Shown here piece after piece: positions 42,925 through 52,172 of a stretch of 61,837 bases of DNA. Source of the DNA: Desulfobulbaceae bacterium UBA5611 (GTDB taxonomy: Bacteria > Desulfobacterota > Desulfobulbia > Desulfobulbales > Desulfocapsaceae); NCBI GenBank assembly GCA_002424635.1, contig DIKT01000086.1:527-62363 (forward strand), written 5' to 3'. Positions within the stretch are counted from its first letter, which is position 1; every line of letters begins with the position of its first letter. The notes below the pieces were generated by a model. The model saw only the letters and a program-made list of their open reading frames with translations, ran no database searches and had not been told where the DNA came from. Position numbers and translations under genes: made by a program.

Positions 42925-43518
42925 TCAATGATGAATTTTAATAATACCGATATCCCGACTGATCTTCCCCTCCTTCTCCAGGTTTGCCAAAATACGATAA
43001 AGAGTCTCGTGGGCCATGGCCAGATCATGGGCCATGTCTTTGATGGATCCGGAAATTCTCACTGTCATATTTTCCGGGGCGGCCTGCAGCATCAGATAAT
43101 GCAGGACCCGGTCACGGGCAGAGCGGATGGAACGGACCTCTAACAAAGCCCGTAGGCTCCTGACCTGACGGGAAAAAAACGCGATACAAGCCAGGCTTTT
43201 TTGAGGAGATGCACCTATGATAGCCACGATTCTTTTTTTATCATAGCAGGCCACGGTTGACGGCAGCACCGCTTCGGCATCACAATGGTAGGTATCGAAG
43301 AACAATGAGGCCTCGGCCAAGCCGTCCCCGGAACGGGCTGTGTGCATGATAATCGGGTCACCTGTTGACGTAAAACGAACCATGCGAACACAGCCTTCAA
43401 GCACGGTATAAAGATGGGTTGAGGCCGCACCTTTTTGAAAGAGAAACTCGCCTTGGGCCAGGGATTTGCCGCCAGTTCTGGCCTCTTCGAACAATTCGCC
43501 AAAGGATAAATGGTTCAT
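42925..43518 (-). CDS. Crp/Fnr-family transcriptional regulator
   Basis: The 197-aa protein has a cyclic-nucleotide-binding fold (FLFQKGAASTHLYTVLEGCVRMVR) and a C-terminal Crp-type winged HTH (SIKDMAHDLAMAHETLYRILANLEKEGKI). The N-terminal Cys cluster of FNR is absent, so it is unlikely to carry an oxygen-sensing [4Fe-4S] cluster. AAGGAA lies 9 nt before the ATG. It is on the same strand as, and 289 nt upstream of, the RND efflux operon, which it may control. Confidence 0.9.
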   Translation of the reverse strand: MNHLSFGELFEEARTGGKSLAQGEFLFQKGAASTHLYTVLEGCVRMVRFTSTGDPIIMHTARSGDGLAEASLFFDTYHCDAEAVLPSTVACYDKKRIVAIIGASPQKSLACIAFFSRQVRSLRALLEVRSIRSARDRVLHYLMLQAAPENMTVRISGSIKDMAHDLAMAHETLYRILANLEKEGKISRDIGIIKIHH

Positions 43519-43688
43519 AAGCTAGTTTTCCTTGCCTTGTTAATTATTTTGACCGGACCAGAACAGCAACCTAAGCAGTGGTCAGGTAGCGGTGTCAGCG
43601 CCACCTGTGACCGACCTTGCTGTCATGCGCTAGGCGGATAGGTGTTTTTCCTCTTTGATAGCAAAAAATATCGTGGTCTTTGCTACGG

Positions 43689-43820
43689 CATGGTGGAGAC
43701 CATCTGCATGTTGAGAAGAATGACCCCGGTATCGATCAGTTCCTGGCCGACAAGGCCAAGGGATTTGAGACTGGGGACCCGCACGATCTGCAGAAACCAA
43801 AAACCACGCCGGCAATCTAA
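43689..43820 (+). pseudogene. Possible C-terminal remnant of an unknown gene
   Basis: The plus-strand frame HGGDHLHVEKNDPGIDQF... ending PKTTPAI-stop has 43 codons of plausible, hydrophilic protein with no start. A neighbouring frame just upstream (43642 onward, FLFDSKKYRGLCYG) could be the same protein before a frameshift. I do not recognise the family. Nothing else is seen in the 308-bp gap. Confidence 0.3.
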
Positions 43821-43826
43821 CGTCCC

Positions 43827-45026
43827 TTAGAGCTCTTTTTTCTTGTTCTTTATGATTTCGAGATATGTTGTGCCGAACCCCTTATAGGAGTATCCGTTCG
43901 TGTACTGATCGCCTGTACTGCTGCTATCTTTCATCGTGCTAGGGCCTTCGACAAGAGGCTCTATAGCCGTATCCTCGTTCCATTCATTAAACGATGTGAT
44001 AAAAAACACCTTAGGCCCCTTTTTCATGAGGGGCTTGATTAATGTATCAATGGATTTTGAGAAATAAGAACCTTCTTCAGATTTGTCATCCCAGGTTCTG
44101 GGAATAGGAAAATGATCTTCAGCCAACCGAACGCCCCTGTCATTATAGCCAGGGAGCACCGTCGGGAAAACAGGACGCCTGATTTGAGGGTGAAGTTTGT
44201 ATTCTTTGTAAAGTCTCAGGGATTCTTCCAAAAAACTGCTGTCTCTTCCATATCCTCTGAAATCTTCTCGCGTCTGATTATAGAGGTTGTACGCTGTGAG
44301 TGCGTCAAATAATTTTGCCCTTTCCACCTGAGGAGAAGACGATGCGGCGGGAAGATCCTCAAGGCGAGTCCCCTGCGGGATAATACCCCAGAATATTTCG
44401 TCTCCAATAATATATGGATTAAAGCCTTTTTCTTTCATCTTCTCGCGTAATTTCCGCATGGCTATTGCATAATCCCCCGCCCAGGTACGTGTAAGATACA
44501 AAATGATAACAGGGCGGTTATCAATATGCAGGTATGAGGGATGCTGAAAATACATGTCAGCAATAGTTGTGAGGTGGTCGACAAAATTATCTACGGCAGC
44601 CTTATCAAAATAGGTTGCCCCCACCTCGGGCATGAAGTTTAATTCCCAGGATTCATAAAAAATACAGAACTGTATATCAGAAATATTTTTGGCGGATAAG
44701 AAGGTGTCAACCGCTTTATTCTGTTCTTCTCTGAATGGCCACCAGTCGAGGCTGAAAAAATCAATGCCGTACTCTTTTGCGTATTGTATATGCCTGGCTG
44801 CGGTCTCGGCAAGTTCCGAGTCATATTCTCCCAGGACTGGAATTTGTTTTGGAACCAGTTTGTTACGCAGATATCCTTGTTTGAAATTTTCAGGAAACCA
44901 GAGATAATAATGCGCCCCGATTACCACGTCATCGTTGCATCGCTCAAGAGCAGGATTATCTGAACTGCACGATACCAGCACAAGGCCAAGGATACAAATC
45001 TGCAAGATATTCCGAATATAACACAT
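43827..45026 (-). CDS. GH99/WbsX-like glycoside hydrolase-like lipoprotein
   Basis: The 399-aa protein has a lipoprotein signal (LGLVLVSCSS, Cys near residue 20). It is followed by a TIM-barrel-like domain with IGAHYYLWFPENF, YGIDFFSLDWWPF and FITSFNEWNEDTAIEP, the signatures of GH99/GH71-like and WbsX proteins that act on mannose-containing or other surface glycans. The Glu of NEWNE is the usual catalytic candidate. It may trim or modify the surface polysaccharide. No operon partner is evident. Confidence 0.8.
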   Translation of the reverse strand: MCYIRNILQICILGLVLVSCSSDNPALERCNDDVVIGAHYYLWFPENFKQGYLRNKLVPKQIPVLGEYDSELAETAARHIQYAKEYGIDFFSLDWWPFREEQNKAVDTFLSAKNISDIQFCIFYESWELNFMPEVGATYFDKAAVDNFVDHLTTIADMYFQHPSYLHIDNRPVIILYLTRTWAGDYAIAMRKLREKMKEKGFNPYIIGDEIFWGIIPQGTRLEDLPAASSSPQVERAKLFDALTAYNLYNQTREDFRGYGRDSSFLEESLRLYKEYKLHPQIRRPVFPTVLPGYNDRGVRLAEDHFPIPRTWDDKSEEGSYFSKSIDTLIKPLMKKGPKVFFITSFNEWNEDTAIEPLVEGPSTMKDSSSTGDQYTNGYSYKGFGTTYLEIIKNKKKEL

Positions 45027-45056
45027 TGTTTTTTTCTTCCTTGTGTTCCTATCTAT

Positions 45057-45248
45057 TCATAGAAAAGAGTATCCACTTGGTGATAAGAATTCGCTTTCCA
45101 GTGAAAAGGTACAGCCGATAAAAACAGGCATTTTCCCCTCCCAACCGGTACGGAATATACCCTTGATTGTTTCCTGAGGATGACCTTTAATCTCATCCAC
45201 CGACAACACTCTCGGCAGCAAGAATCCAAGAGTCACAGTCCACTCCAA
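45057..45248 (-). CDS. Doubtful small ORF
   Basis: The 63-codon frame with a TTG start (VTLGFLLPRVLSVDEIKGHPQETIKGIFRTGWEG) has protein-like composition but no ribosome site and no known family. It may be a relic. The rest of the 45027-45512 gap shows nothing clear. Confidence 0.2.
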   Translation of the reverse strand: MEWTVTLGFLLPRVLSVDEIKGHPQETIKGIFRTGWEGKMPVFIGCTFSLESEFLSPSGYSFL

Positions 45249-45512
45249 TGCCAGCCAAAATCAGTAAAAAAGTCAACAATACAACCACCAATACAGCAAC
45301 ATCGAAACAGAAATATCAGAAGGGAGCCAGCAAGGTTAAGCATTTGAGAAAGCAACTTTAGCTTACTCCGGTAAGTTACGTTTTACTAAAGTCAAGATCT
45401 TTCCAGTAAACACTTCACTCTCTTCAGCTGCGGGAAAGGGAGGGGAGAATGTCAGGTATTGATTGTATCCGCTAAGGTGGAGTGCTGATTAATTGCAAGA
45501 TCTTCGTTGCCG

Positions 45513-46196
45513 CTATTCCGGCAACAACACACCGTCCTTGAGGGTGAGGCAGCGATCCATGCGGGCGGCGAGCGTCATATTGTGAGTGACCATGACCGTT
45601 GCCAGAGACAGTTCGCTGCACAGCCTCTGTAATAATTCAAAGACAATATCGCCGGAGCGGCTGTCGAGATTACCGGTGGGTTCATCGGCAAAGAGCAGGG
45701 CTGGTTTCATGATCAGGGCCCGGGCCAGGGCGGTGCGCTGCTGTTCGCCGCCTGAGAGCGCTCCGACCCGATGGCTGAGCCGGTGGCTGAGTTCTACCTG
45801 GGTCAGAAGAGCGGTGGCCGGTGCGATCATCTCGGCCATCTTTTTGCCGGCAATAAGACCGGGCATCATTACATTCTCGAGGGCGGTGAACTCGGGCAGC
45901 AGGTGATGGAACTGGAAGATAAAACCAACGGCGCGGTTCCGGTAATCGGCCAGCTCGGCATCTTTTTTCAGGGTCAGATTTTCGTTCCTGAACAAGAGCT
46001 CGCCGCTGGTGGGGGTATCAAGGGTGCCGAGGATTCTGAGCAGGGTAGTCTTGCCGGATCCGGAGGCGCCGACAATGGCCGTCATCTGGCCGCTGTGCGT
46101 CTCCAGATTGACCCCTTTCAGGATCTCGATGGCGCTGGCCCCTTCACCATAATTTTTACGGAGATCACGGGCGACGAAAAGAGGCGCGCTACTCAT
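45513..46196 (-). CDS. lolD: Lipoprotein-releasing ABC transporter ATPase LolD
   Basis: The 227-aa protein has Walker A GASGSGKTT, a Q-loop (FIFQFHHLLPEFTALENV), the signature LSGGEQQR and Walker B LLFADEP. The LLPEFTALENVMMP segment is typical of LolD. It powers release of outer-membrane lipoproteins from the inner membrane with the permease encoded just upstream (ATGA overlap). Confidence 0.95.
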   Translation of the reverse strand: MSSAPLFVARDLRKNYGEGASAIEILKGVNLETHSGQMTAIVGASGSGKTTLLRILGTLDTPTSGELLFRNENLTLKKDAELADYRNRAVGFIFQFHHLLPEFTALENVMMPGLIAGKKMAEMIAPATALLTQVELSHRLSHRVGALSGGEQQRTALARALIMKPALLFADEPTGNLDSRSGDIVFELLQRLCSELSLATVMVTHNMTLAARMDRCLTLKDGVLLPE

Positions 46197-47419
46197 GACA
46201 GCACCTCCCCGGGATGGACCTGCGATGCCTTCCAGGAAGGGTAGATAGTGGCGGCCAGGGTGATGATGATAGCGGCAATGGCAACGATGGTCACATCCAG
46301 AGGGATGACCTTGATCGGCAGGGTACTCATGGGATAGACATTGGACGGCAGTTCAATGAATTTATAGCGCGACAGCAGTTCACAAAGCCCAAGGCCGCCT
46401 GCCACTCCTAAAATGGTACCGGTAAAGGCAATGACCAGTCCCTGAAAGAAAAAGATTTTCATGATCGAGCGGGAGGTGGCCCCCATGGATTTGAGAATGG
46501 CGATATCTTTTTCCTTCTCCATGACCACCATGATCAGGGCGCTGATAATATTTAAGGCCGCCACCAGAATGATCAGGGTTAAACTGATGAACATGCCGAT
46601 CTTTTCCAGTTTAAAGGCGGCAAAGAGATTGCGGTTCATCGCCATCCAGTCCTTGGCAATAAAGGTTGGACCAATCTCGTCGATGATCCTGCGGGCTACC
46701 AGGTTGGCCTGATTCAGCTCATTCCTGTTGACGGCCACCTCAATGCCGTGAACCATGTCACCACTTTCCAGGAAGGCCTGGACATCGGCCAGGGTCATAT
46801 AGGCCAGAGTGGAGTCATATTCAAACATGCCCGATTCAAAGATGCCGGACACCAGACAGGTTTTGACCTTGGGGATAATGCCCATGGGAGTGAGGGGTCC
46901 GGACGAGGAGATGAGGCGCACCTTGTCATTGACCGTGACCTGCAGTTCTTCCGCCAGATTCTTACCGAGAATCACATGCGGTACCCGGCCGGCCGGTTCC
47001 TGGCGCAGGTCATGGATGGAACCTTGAATCATCTGTTGGCCCAGGCTGATGACCCCTTCGGCGCTATCGGGATCAATGCCTCTCAGGATGACACCGCTGC
47101 CACCGGCGGCCCCGCTCATCAGGGTCTGGGTATAGAGATAAGGAGTGGCTCCGATAACTCCGTCGACGGTGATGATCTGCTTGCGCAGGTCTTCGTAATT
47201 GCGGATGGAACCGCCAGGCTGCTGGACAATGATATGGGAGTTGATGCCGAGGATCTGGTCACGTAAACCATCAGTGAACCCTGAATAAACGGCCAGCACC
47301 ACGATCAGGGCCATGACCCCGACCGTGATCCCGGCCACAGAGATCAGCGAGATCAACGAGATAAAGCGCTGTTTGTGACGGGCCCGCAGATAGCGGAAAC
47401 TGATAAACCATTCGTACAT
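46193..47419 (-). CDS. lolC: Lipoprotein-releasing ABC transporter permease LolC/E
   Basis: The ATG at 47419 gives 408 aa beginning MYEWFISFRYLRARHKQRFISLIS, the typical LolC/LolE start; the longer frame begins with TTG. There are four membrane helices (one N-terminal, three C-terminal) around a large periplasmic MacB-like domain and a C-terminal FtsX domain. Only one permease is present, which suggests a homodimeric LolCD-type system (LolF-like) rather than LolC plus LolE. It overlaps lolD by four nt. Confidence 0.93.
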   Translation of the reverse strand: MYEWFISFRYLRARHKQRFISLISLISVAGITVGVMALIVVLAVYSGFTDGLRDQILGINSHIIVQQPGGSIRNYEDLRKQIITVDGVIGATPYLYTQTLMSGAAGGSGVILRGIDPDSAEGVISLGQQMIQGSIHDLRQEPAGRVPHVILGKNLAEELQVTVNDKVRLISSSGPLTPMGIIPKVKTCLVSGIFESGMFEYDSTLAYMTLADVQAFLESGDMVHGIEVAVNRNELNQANLVARRIIDEIGPTFIAKDWMAMNRNLFAAFKLEKIGMFISLTLIILVAALNIISALIMVVMEKEKDIAILKSMGATSRSIMKIFFFQGLVIAFTGTILGVAGGLGLCELLSRYKFIELPSNVYPMSTLPIKVIPLDVTIVAIAAIIITLAATIYPSWKASQVHPGEVLS

Positions 47420-47464
47420 ATCAGATGCCGATGCCAAGGACAGAAGGCATAGCCAGCGTTCCTG

Positions 47465-49018
47465 TTATTTTTGGCATTTCTTACACGAGCCTGATTCTTG
47501 CTGACATTTACCCTCGGTCTTCTGAACTCTATCCTCAGCTTCCGGCTTCATATGGGGAAAGAGAATAACGTCACGGATGGAGGCAGAGTTAGTGAGCAGC
47601 ATGATCAGGCGGTCGATGCCGATACCCTGGCCGGCGGCGGCGGGCATGCCGTATTCAAGGGCCCGGACAAAATCCTCATCCATCTCAGAGTGGATCTCTT
47701 CATCATCGCCTTTTTCGGCAATCTGCTGTTCCAGACGCTGGCGTTGATCGATAGGGTCGCTGAGCTCGCTGAAGGCGTTGGCAATCTCGCGCCCGGTGAT
47801 GAAGAGCTCAAAGCGGTCAGTGACGGTAGGATCCTGTTCATTGCGGCGGGCCAGCGGCGAGACCTCAATGGGATAGGAAGTAATAAAAGTGGGATCGATG
47901 AGCTTATCTTCCACCAGCAGTTCAAAGAGGGCGGTCCTGGCCTTGCCCGGACCGGCCAGCGGTTCGAGTTTTACACCTTTAGTAGCCCGGGCCAGGGCTA
48001 CGACCTTGTCATCATCTGTGACGATCTCAGCGGCAATGCCGCCAATCTCGGTCAGGGCTGCATTCATGCTCAGACGTCGCCAGGGCGGGGCCAGATTGAC
48101 GGTGGTCCCCTGGTAGTCAATCTCCATGGTTTCGTTGACTTCCTGCGACAGCCAGGAGATCAGCTCTTCGGTGATATCCATCATGTCGTGGTAGGTGGCA
48201 TAGGCCTGGTAAAACTCGAGCATGGTGAACTCAGGATTATGGCGGGTGGACAGCCCTTCATTACGAAAGTTGCGGTTGATCTCAAAAACCCTTTCAAAAC
48301 CACCAACCAGCAGGCGCTTGAGATAGAGCTCCGGGGCAATTCGCAGGTAGAGATCCATGTCGAGGGCATTATGGTGGGTCTTAAAAGGTTTGGCTGTGGC
48401 GCCGCCCGGAATCGGCTGCATCATCGGGGTTTCCACTTCCATAAAGCCACGGTTGCCGAGAAATTCTCTGATCAGGCGAATGATTTCCACCCTTTTCCGG
48501 AAGATCGCCCGGCTTTCCGGCGAGACAATCAGATCAACATAACGCTGGCGGTAGCGGGTCTCGACATTGGTCAGACCGTGCCATTTTTCGGGCAGGGGCC
48601 GCAGCGATTTGGTGATCATCACCAGCTTGTCGGCCATGACGGACAGCTCATCGGTCTGGGTCTTGAACAGCTTGCCTTCAATGCCGACGATATCGCCGAT
48701 GTCCCATTTTTTGAAGGCGGCAAACTGTTCTTCACCGACCGTATCCTTCTTAACATAAATCTGGATCTGGCCTGAGGAATCGGCCAGATGACAGAAGGCG
48801 GCCTTGCCGAATTTGCGCATCGACATGATGCGGCCGGCAATGGCATAGGTAAACCGGGCTTCCTCAAAGCTCTCCGCTTCCAGTTGTTCGCCTTTGGGCA
48901 GCAGTTCCTTGATGCGGTTGGCTGGTTTGAAGCTGTTGCTGAAGATGTTGACGCCCAGCGCGGCCAGGGCCTCTGCTTTTTCCCGTCGTTGTTTTAGTAC
49001 CTGATTTTCTTGACTCAT
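47465..49018 (-). CDS. lysS: Lysyl-tRNA synthetase, class II, with Cys-rich tail
   Basis: The 517-aa enzyme has an N-terminal OB-fold anticodon-binding domain (about 50-155) and a class II catalytic core. Motif 1 lies near GFMEVETPMM, motif 2 is FRNEGLSTRHNPEFTMLE and motif 3 is GIGIDRLIMLLT. It charges tRNA-Lys. The enzyme normally ends soon after the LFPHMKPE-like motif. Here about 25 extra residues follow with three Cys and several Lys (GKCQQESGSCKKCQK), a possible metal-binding tail. Confidence 0.96.
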   Translation of the reverse strand: MSQENQVLKQRREKAEALAALGVNIFSNSFKPANRIKELLPKGEQLEAESFEEARFTYAIAGRIMSMRKFGKAAFCHLADSSGQIQIYVKKDTVGEEQFAAFKKWDIGDIVGIEGKLFKTQTDELSVMADKLVMITKSLRPLPEKWHGLTNVETRYRQRYVDLIVSPESRAIFRKRVEIIRLIREFLGNRGFMEVETPMMQPIPGGATAKPFKTHHNALDMDLYLRIAPELYLKRLLVGGFERVFEINRNFRNEGLSTRHNPEFTMLEFYQAYATYHDMMDITEELISWLSQEVNETMEIDYQGTTVNLAPPWRRLSMNAALTEIGGIAAEIVTDDDKVVALARATKGVKLEPLAGPGKARTALFELLVEDKLIDPTFITSYPIEVSPLARRNEQDPTVTDRFELFITGREIANAFSELSDPIDQRQRLEQQIAEKGDDEEIHSEMDEDFVRALEYGMPAAAGQGIGIDRLIMLLTNSASIRDVILFPHMKPEAEDRVQKTEGKCQQESGSCKKCQK

Positions 49019-49068
49019 GATGTATGCTGTAATTTTATAAATAGTTAATAATAATTGTTCAGTTCGGG

Positions 49069-50175
49069 CTAAACCTGATATTTTGCTTTCAGTATTTTTG
49101 AGACATCGCGGGTGAGATCCAGCACCTTACGGGCCAATACCGGCGGCAGGGAACCGGTGCCGCAACTGGGAGTAATGAGGGTCTGGCCCAGGATGGAGGC
49201 CAGGGTGCGTCCAGGTCGGACCAGTTGCCTTGCCTGCTCTTCCCACAGGCTGACCAGCCTGTCACAGCTTTCCTGGGCAATGATCTCATGATCAGAAGTG
49301 GGCACGATACCCCAGGCCAGAATTCGGCCTTGATCCAGATAAGCATGGAGCTGCTCTTTCAGCAGGATCAGACGGTCAAAATAACCGTAGGCGTCAAAGC
49401 TGAGGATATCGATTTCAGAGCTGAGCAGCAGATCCCATTCGGTATTGGCACAGACATGGACTCCGGCTAAAGCCCCTACCGAGTGAATGGCGGTGCTGAC
49501 CTCATTGATGTCGGCCCTGATGTCATCAGCGGCAATCGAGATAAAGGCTGAGGAACCGAGGCCGGCCAGGGCTGGTTCATCGATAAAGATCAGAACCGGC
49601 AACTGCGATTGTTTTTGCAGAAACAAGGCCTGCCAGGCAGCCTTCATGGCCAGCCCTTTGACTACGATATCACGGATGGCGGGGTTATAATAGCCGAGTC
49701 GGTCATCTTTATCATGAACCCCGGTGAGCATGGTGAAAGGGCCGGTGATCTGGCCCTTGAGCGCGGTGGGGCTGATAAAATCGCCGGCGGCATCAGTCAG
49801 GGTATAGATGCCCTGGGCCCGCTGCCGGCTGACAACAAAACGTGAGCTCAGTAGCAGTGCCGGGTCTTCGGTAATCTGCAGATACTCTTCATAAAAGGCG
49901 AGCTGCGCCTCTTCAAAGCCATCGGACTCAGTATCATAGAAGATGCGGCTGTCTGCTGTCTCAATGGCTTCTTCCACCACTCCGGGTAATCCTTCGGCAA
50001 ACTGGTGCAACATGTGTTCATAGGGATTGGCGGGCAGTTGGGGCCAAATGGGGATCTGAGGTGTCGCGGTCAGGATCCAATCCTTAATGGCGAGGAGCGG
50101 GTCATTGACCGGCAAGCTGCCGATAAGCAGGGGCAGGCCGTTGGCTGGAAAGACTGGTCGTTGGATTATGGTCAT
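49069..50175 (-). CDS. MetE C-terminal-like (cobalamin-independent methionine synthase family) protein
   Basis: This 368-aa barrel protein has putative zinc ligands in GVHVCANTEWD (His and Cys) and TPSCGTGS (Cys), spaced as in the catalytic domain of MetE. It lacks the MetE N-terminal half, so it resembles the short 'core' methionine synthases or related methyltransferases of anaerobes. The methyl donor may be a corrinoid protein rather than folate (inference from family). It is 50 nt upstream of lysS in the same direction. Confidence 0.75.
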   Translation of the reverse strand: MTIIQRPVFPANGLPLLIGSLPVNDPLLAIKDWILTATPQIPIWPQLPANPYEHMLHQFAEGLPGVVEEAIETADSRIFYDTESDGFEEAQLAFYEEYLQITEDPALLLSSRFVVSRQRAQGIYTLTDAAGDFISPTALKGQITGPFTMLTGVHDKDDRLGYYNPAIRDIVVKGLAMKAAWQALFLQKQSQLPVLIFIDEPALAGLGSSAFISIAADDIRADINEVSTAIHSVGALAGVHVCANTEWDLLLSSEIDILSFDAYGYFDRLILLKEQLHAYLDQGRILAWGIVPTSDHEIIAQESCDRLVSLWEEQARQLVRPGRTLASILGQTLITPSCGTGSLPPVLARKVLDLTRDVSKILKAKYQV

Positions 50176-50618
50176 GGTATAAAAATAAAATGCCTTAGTA
50201 ATTTTGGCAGCCGGGCTTGTTTTAGGCTGGAGTATGACAAAAATCGGATGGTGCTTCTCTAAAGGCTAAGCAGCGAGCGACTTCTTATCTTGGTGGCACC
50301 GGCATAGTATGGTTGTTCTATAAATAGACAAGAGAGAAAAGATTAACAATAGTTTACCGGCAAATGTTTACTGAGAAATGCCCTTTCTGTCAATTCTTTC
50401 TGCTAAGACTTCAGGAAACCTGGATTCAAGTGCCATGCAATTTAAAGAATACTCCGGCAGGCATTAAATAGCGTCAAAGAGGTTGGTGAATGCTCATGGA
50501 GCAGCCGCTTAAAGCAAGAATCGGACAGGGTCATCTTGCGCCATCAGGCAATCCGGTTTATCTTCTATGCGTTATTTGGCGACTGACTGAAACCTTAAAC
50601 CCATTGGAGATCAATCTC

Positions 50619-51005
50619 ATGAAATTATTGTGCCTTCCGGCCAAGGCACTGTTGCCCTTGGCCCTGATTATGATCACTCTGCTGCTTGGCGCCTGCGATA
50701 AGAAAAAAGAGCAGTTCGGGGCTGGTATTGATCCGGCAGCCCCTTTGGTAGCCGTCCAGGATATTTTACTTCAGCCCCAGCTGGTGGGTCAGAAGGTCAC
50801 CGTGCAGGGCACGGTTTACACCCAATGCTCGTCTAATGGTTGCTGGTTCGTCCTCCAGGATGGTACCGCCCAGCTTTATATCGATCTCTCCACCAATAAC
50901 TTTGAACTGCCGCCCATGCCGGGCCGTCAGGTGAAAGTTACCGGCACCGTAACCGCCAGCCAGAAGAATCTGCTGATCGTCGCCCAGGGAGTGGAGGCCA
51001 TATGA
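50619..51005 (+). CDS. Small lipoprotein with OB-fold domain
   Basis: The ATG at 50619 (GGAGAT 8 nt upstream) gives 128 aa. Its signal peptide ends in lipobox LLGAC (Cys near 24). An OB-fold-like domain follows (QKVTVQGTVYTQCSSNGCWFVLQDGTAQLYIDLS ... GRQVKVTGTV), with a Cys pair. It overlaps the FtsX-type permease gene by ATGA and is probably the periplasmic partner of that ABC transporter. The gap 50176-50618 upstream has no recognised gene or riboswitch. Confidence 0.8.
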   Translation: MKLLCLPAKALLPLALIMITLLLGACDKKKEQFGAGIDPAAPLVAVQDILLQPQLVGQKVTVQGTVYTQCSSNGCWFVLQDGTAQLYIDLSTNNFELPPMPGRQVKVTGTVTASQKNLLIVAQGVEAI

Positions 51006-52168
51006 GCGGTATGCTGAAACTTGCTATTCAGAATCTGCTTCGTCATCGAACCCGCAGTTTCCTGACCATGTTGGGCATTGCGGCCGCCGTCGGGGTGCTT
51101 TTTGCCGTTTTTTCCTTCAACCGTGGTTTTGAGGAGGGGCTGGCCCGCGAGTTGCAGGCCACCGGTTTGCATTTCATGGTGGTGCCGTCAGGTTGCGCCC
51201 ATGAAGTAGCAGCCCTGGTCCTGCATGGAGCAGTCATTCCCAAGTATCTGGATACCGAGGTCATCGAGACCATCCGCAAGGTCGATGGCATCCGCCTGAC
51301 CACCCCCATTCTGGTGGCCCAGTTGCCCAATCCCGACCGCCAGCGCATCGACCTGATCTATGGAGTGGAAACGGACCTATTGCCGGAAATCAAGCCGGAG
51401 TGGCAAATCGACGGCAATATTCCCGGCGGTCCGCATGAGATCCTGCTGGGTTATAATGTGGCCAAGCATGCTGAAATCAAAACCGGTGCCGAATTCCGCT
51501 ATCCCAATGTAGATATAGTTTTCACCGTCAGCGGTATCGTCGGCCAGACGAACAGCCAGGATGACGCCTTTGTTTATATGCCTATCGCCACGGCCCAGCA
51601 ACTTCTGGAAAATCCCACTGGAGCCACGGCCATCGGTGTCAAGGTGGTTAGTCCGGAACGGATGGGAACCATTATCGGCGAGCTGGAGACCAATATCCCC
51701 GGCATTCAGATAGTAACTATGGGTCAGGTGATGAACTCGGTGAGTAATGTCGCCTCCTCGGCCAAATCCCTGAGTCTGGCTATTGCCTTGGTAGCGGTGA
51801 TCATCGGGGCGGTAGGGGTAATGAACTCCATCCTGATGGCCGTATTCGAACGCTCCCAGGAAATTGGCATGATGCGGGCCATCGGGGCCTCGCGCTGGAA
51901 TATCTTTCAGATCATTTTGAAGGAAACCATGATCCTGACCATAGTCGGCGGCGCGACGGGGGTGGTCATTGCCATGCTGGCCGCCAAGCTGATTGAGGCT
52001 TTTGTGCGCCGGATCATGCCCTATGTACCCCAGGGCGATATGCTCCGTTTTGACCTCGGTCTGGCTCTGGCCTGTGTGGCTTTTGCCATGGTAGTTGGGA
52101 TAATTGCCGGACTGTACCCGGCCTGGAAGGCTTCCCGGATCAACCCCATCGAGGCCATCAAAGGATAA
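51002..52168 (+). CDS. MacB/FtsX-type ABC transporter permease
   Basis: The 388-aa protein has an N-terminal helix (about 14-35, RTRSFLTMLGIAAAVGVLFAVF) and a large periplasmic MacB_PCD domain. Three C-terminal helices form the FtsX domain (VGVMNSILMAVFERSQEIGMMRAIGASRWNIF). Such transporters use mechanical work for lipoprotein, peptide or cell-wall tasks. It is translationally coupled to the lipoprotein before it and 4 nt from the ATPase after it. Confidence 0.92.
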   Translation: MSGMLKLAIQNLLRHRTRSFLTMLGIAAAVGVLFAVFSFNRGFEEGLARELQATGLHFMVVPSGCAHEVAALVLHGAVIPKYLDTEVIETIRKVDGIRLTTPILVAQLPNPDRQRIDLIYGVETDLLPEIKPEWQIDGNIPGGPHEILLGYNVAKHAEIKTGAEFRYPNVDIVFTVSGIVGQTNSQDDAFVYMPIATAQQLLENPTGATAIGVKVVSPERMGTIIGELETNIPGIQIVTMGQVMNSVSNVASSAKSLSLAIALVAVIIGAVGVMNSILMAVFERSQEIGMMRAIGASRWNIFQIILKETMILTIVGGATGVVIAMLAAKLIEAFVRRIMPYVPQGDMLRFDLGLALACVAFAMVVGIIAGLYPAWKASRINPIEAIKG

Positions 52169-52172
52169 ATTT

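Noticed and set aside
47498..48775. 425-codon plus-strand frame opposite lysS
   Set aside because: It is antisense to all the lysyl-tRNA synthetase motifs and shows no domain of its own.
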